From an uncultured Saprospiraceae bacterium (GTDB lineage Bacteria; Bacteroidota; Bacteroidia; Chitinophagales; Saprospiraceae): a DNA stretch of 32,502 nucleotides. The translations under genes were made by a program, and so were the position numbers. A model generated the notes under the pieces. It did no database searches, had not been told where the DNA came from, and saw only the letters and a list, made by a program, of their open reading frames with translations. The stretch is taken from assembly GCA_937974575.1 (NCBI GenBank), contig CALJVI010000313.1, positions 1 to 32,502 on the forward strand, written 5' to 3'. Below are positions 30,743-32,502 of the stretch, piece by piece; position 1 is the stretch's first letter; each line of letters begins with the position of its first letter.

Positions 30743-32502
30743 ATGGACAAATCTATTACTATCAGAACTATTTACACCATAGTGTTTTGTGCCCTTTTTG
30801 GTTCCTTATTTGGCCAAAACGCTAAGCCAAGGGGCCTTACTGAAAACTCCATTCCTGTCCCAACTTCTATTACTATTCCTGCTATTTCTTACGAAGCTGT
30901 TGAGAAGCGAGACAAAGCTAATTTCTGGAATGACCGTGTGTCTGTTCCAGCCTCAGTTGACCACGACCTTACCAACAGTGGGGATTGGCATACTTTAGCT
31001 AATGGTGACCGTATTTGGAGGCTTCAAGTAAATTGCAAAAACTCCAAAGGTCTTGCATTCATGTTTAGACATGTGTCGATACCTGCAGGAGCTAGCTTAC
31101 ATTTTTATTCTCTAGATGGAAAGCATATTGTCAAAAGCTTCGAGTCTATAGACATTAACAGTCAAGGTAATCTTGTAGCAGGTCCAATCGTTGGGACGTC
31201 CGCTATTATAGAATATTATGAGCCGCAACATCTCAAAGGTCAAGGACAATTTGACTTATTCAATGTGCAGCGTTTATATAAAGATTTTTTACCCTCTGCG
31301 CCATCTAGTGATCCACAAAGAGCCTTCGGTGATGCATGGAATTGTCAGGTCAATGTAGAGTGTATAGACACAGATTATTTTGATGATGCAAAGCGATCCG
31401 TAGTGCGTATCCTCATGACGATGGAGGAGGGGATGATCTACTGTAGTGGTGGATTGATCAACAATACTGCACAAGATATGACACCCTATATCTTATCGGC
31501 TTTTCACTGTTCTAGTGATCTTACTCCGATGTATGATTTCTTTAGATTTGATTTCAATTTTGCAAGTCCATTTTGTACCAACCCAACTCAAGAACCACCA
31601 TACAATTCACTTGTAGGGTGTACCTCTGTTGCAGGCAATGCGGATAGTGATTTTGAACTATTACGTCTTTTCCAATCTATACCTACCTCTTTCAATGCCT
31701 ATTTTGCTGGATGGAATAGGACATTAGATTACAGGCCTGATACGACTACACTTATTCATCACCCATCAGGGGATATCAGAAAGATATCTCAAGAATTTAG
31801 TCAAATTCTTATTTTCAATAGTACCATCGAATGGGACAATGGATTAGTGACTACACCTCGTTCTCACTATAGAGGATTTTTAGATCTTGGCGCATTTCAA
31901 GGAGGCTCATCAGGGGCACCACTATTTGATGATAATGGGCACATTGTAGCTCAGCTGCATGGAGGAGACGCAGAATGCGATAATCCGAAAGCGTTCTCGG
32001 GTATATTTGCAAAGTCTTGGACAGGTGGAGGTTCTCCCATTACCAGACTTAGAGAATGGTTAGATCCCATCAATGCTGGCAACTTGGTACAGCAGGGTCT
32101 CGATCCAAGTAATTCAAATTCTAGCCTTGGCAGCATTAGTGGCAAAGTAAAAGATGCCAACGGAGGACCTATGTCCAATACTATTGTTTATCTTAATTCA
32201 GATGGAGTATACCCACGGTCGACTGCGACGATATTGGATTCTACATTCACGGACAGCAACGGCCTTTTTTCTTTTACACAATTAGACATTGGCGTCGACT
32301 ATTATGTCTCCGCAGCTAATGACAAGTGTGAACGAGATGGTATCGCAGTGAGTGACATTACGCGCGTGATCAATCATTTGCTGTACCAGCAAAGATTTAC
32401 ATCCCCTTATCAATACATAGTAGCGGATGTAAATAATGATGGTCAAGTCAGTGTCAATGATATTCTTTTTGTACGCTTTTTATTGCTCAATAATATCCAG
32501 AG
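30743..32502 (+). CDS. Secreted lysyl-endopeptidase-like serine protease with dockerin-like tail (3' truncated)
   Basis: The open frame runs to the right edge (586 residues seen). The signal peptide is about residues 1-23, ending in LFGQ. A beta-rich propeptide-like part (~30-190) is followed by a trypsin-fold domain of the lysyl endopeptidase type: 'NCQVNVEC' at its start, 'CSGGLINN' (from Cys234), His255 in 'LSAFHCS', Asp303 in 'ADSDFELLRL', and Ser390 in 'GGSSGAPLFD'. The triad is complete. After ~455 comes a carboxypeptidase-regulatory/Cna-B-like beta domain (SISGKVKDANGGP) and then a dockerin-like pair ('GIAVSDITRVINHLL', 'DVNNDGQVSVNDILFVRFLLL' from Asp562). A T9SS sorting domain would be expected beyond the window. 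ATGs at 30728 and 30731 are in frame; 30743 is chosen because a hairpin covers the first and the leader is then of normal length. Confidence 0.9.
   Translation, partial: MDKSITIRTIYTIVFCALFGSLFGQNAKPRGLTENSIPVPTSITIPAISYEAVEKRDKANFWNDRVSVPASVDHDLTNSGDWHTLANGDRIWRLQVNCKNSKGLAFMFRHVSIPAGASLHFYSLDGKHIVKSFESIDINSQGNLVAGPIVGTSAIIEYYEPQHLKGQGQFDLFNVQRLYKDFLPSAPSSDPQRAFGDAWNCQVNVECIDTDYFDDAKRSVVRILMTMEEGMIYCSGGLINNTAQDMTPYILSAFHCSSDLTPMYDFFRFDFNFASPFCTNPTQEPPYNSLVGCTSVAGNADSDFELLRLFQSIPTSFNAYFAGWNRTLDYRPDTTTLIHHPSGDIRKISQEFSQILIFNSTIEWDNGLVTTPRSHYRGFLDLGAFQGGSSGAPLFDDNGHIVAQLHGGDAECDNPKAFSGIFAKSWTGGGSPITRLREWLDPINAGNLVQQGLDPSNSNSSLGSISGKVKDANGGPMSNTIVYLNSDGVYPRSTATILDSTFTDSNGLFSFTQLDIGVDYYVSAANDKCERDGIAVSDITRVINHLLYQQRFTSPYQYIVADVNNDGQVSVNDILFVRFLLLNNIQ

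Noticed and set aside
30789-30998. A 69-residue plus-strand frame inside the protease gene
   Set aside because: Out of frame with the protease, whose signal peptide, catalytic triad and domains continue without a stop.
1-32502. CRISPR arrays, tRNA or rRNA genes, insertion sequences, prophage genes
   Set aside because: Looked for on both strands; no regular spacer array, no tRNA-like cloverleaf, no transposase or integrase frame was seen.

Overview
The window looks like chromosomal DNA of a Bacteroidota, most likely the Saprospiria/Saprospiraceae side of the phylum. This is inference from gene content. Supporting signs are an AT-rich background, genes without Shine-Dalgarno sequences, signal peptides cut next to Gln, a type IX secretion (T9SS) C-terminal sorting domain, Asp/Cys 'DDDGDG' repeats, a dockerin-like tail on a secreted protease, and typical HemJ, DUF1080 and MpaB-type proteins. 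I see no rRNA, tRNA, CRISPR array, transposase or phage gene.

Layout. 1-1336 is the 3' end of dnaE. 1372-2691 (-) is an O-antigen-ligase/polymerase-like membrane protein. 2928-6001 (+) carries a DUF1080 exported protein, a two-module VOC protein and an acyl-CoA dehydrogenase. 6297-7541 (+) is a pair of thioredoxin-fold lipoproteins closed by a strong bidirectional terminator. 7624-8433 (-) is a dolichyl-phosphate-glucose-synthase-like glycosyltransferase.

8640-19934 is the centrepiece: two tight operons that converge, with stops 15 bases apart. The rightward one encodes a very large GT-C-like membrane glycosyltransferase with a periplasmic tail, an Ig-like lipoprotein, and a membrane-anchored NTF2-like/LysM/LysM/GH5-like hydrolase. 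The leftward one encodes a TPR plus beta-barrel outer-membrane protein, a STAS protein, a polysaccharide flippase and a GT4 glycosyltransferase. Together they look like a complete machine for building, flipping, trimming and exporting a surface polysaccharide. It matches the part list of Pel-type systems in kind but is not obviously homologous to them.

20069-22837 (-) is a large T9SS cargo protein. A 650-base non-coding stretch follows. Then come an esterase (-), a VWA lipoprotein (+), an MpaB/DUF2236 oxygenase-like protein and a Coq4-like protein (both -), a winged-helix regulator with a membrane partner (-), hemJ (-), a MATE transporter (+) and a secreted lysyl-endopeptidase-like protease that runs off the right edge (+). 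Two matching 17-bp palindromes lie upstream of the regulator operon and upstream of the coq4-like/mpaB-like pair, suggesting one regulon.

Three intergenic patches, GC-richer than their surroundings (about 3672-3893 reversed, 6028-6183, 23133-23291), belong to a dispersed structured repeat that begins with GGGGCC followed by a long palindrome. Several starts are placed inside the longest open frame (flippase, winged-helix gene, hemJ, esterase). Three genes appear to use TTG.
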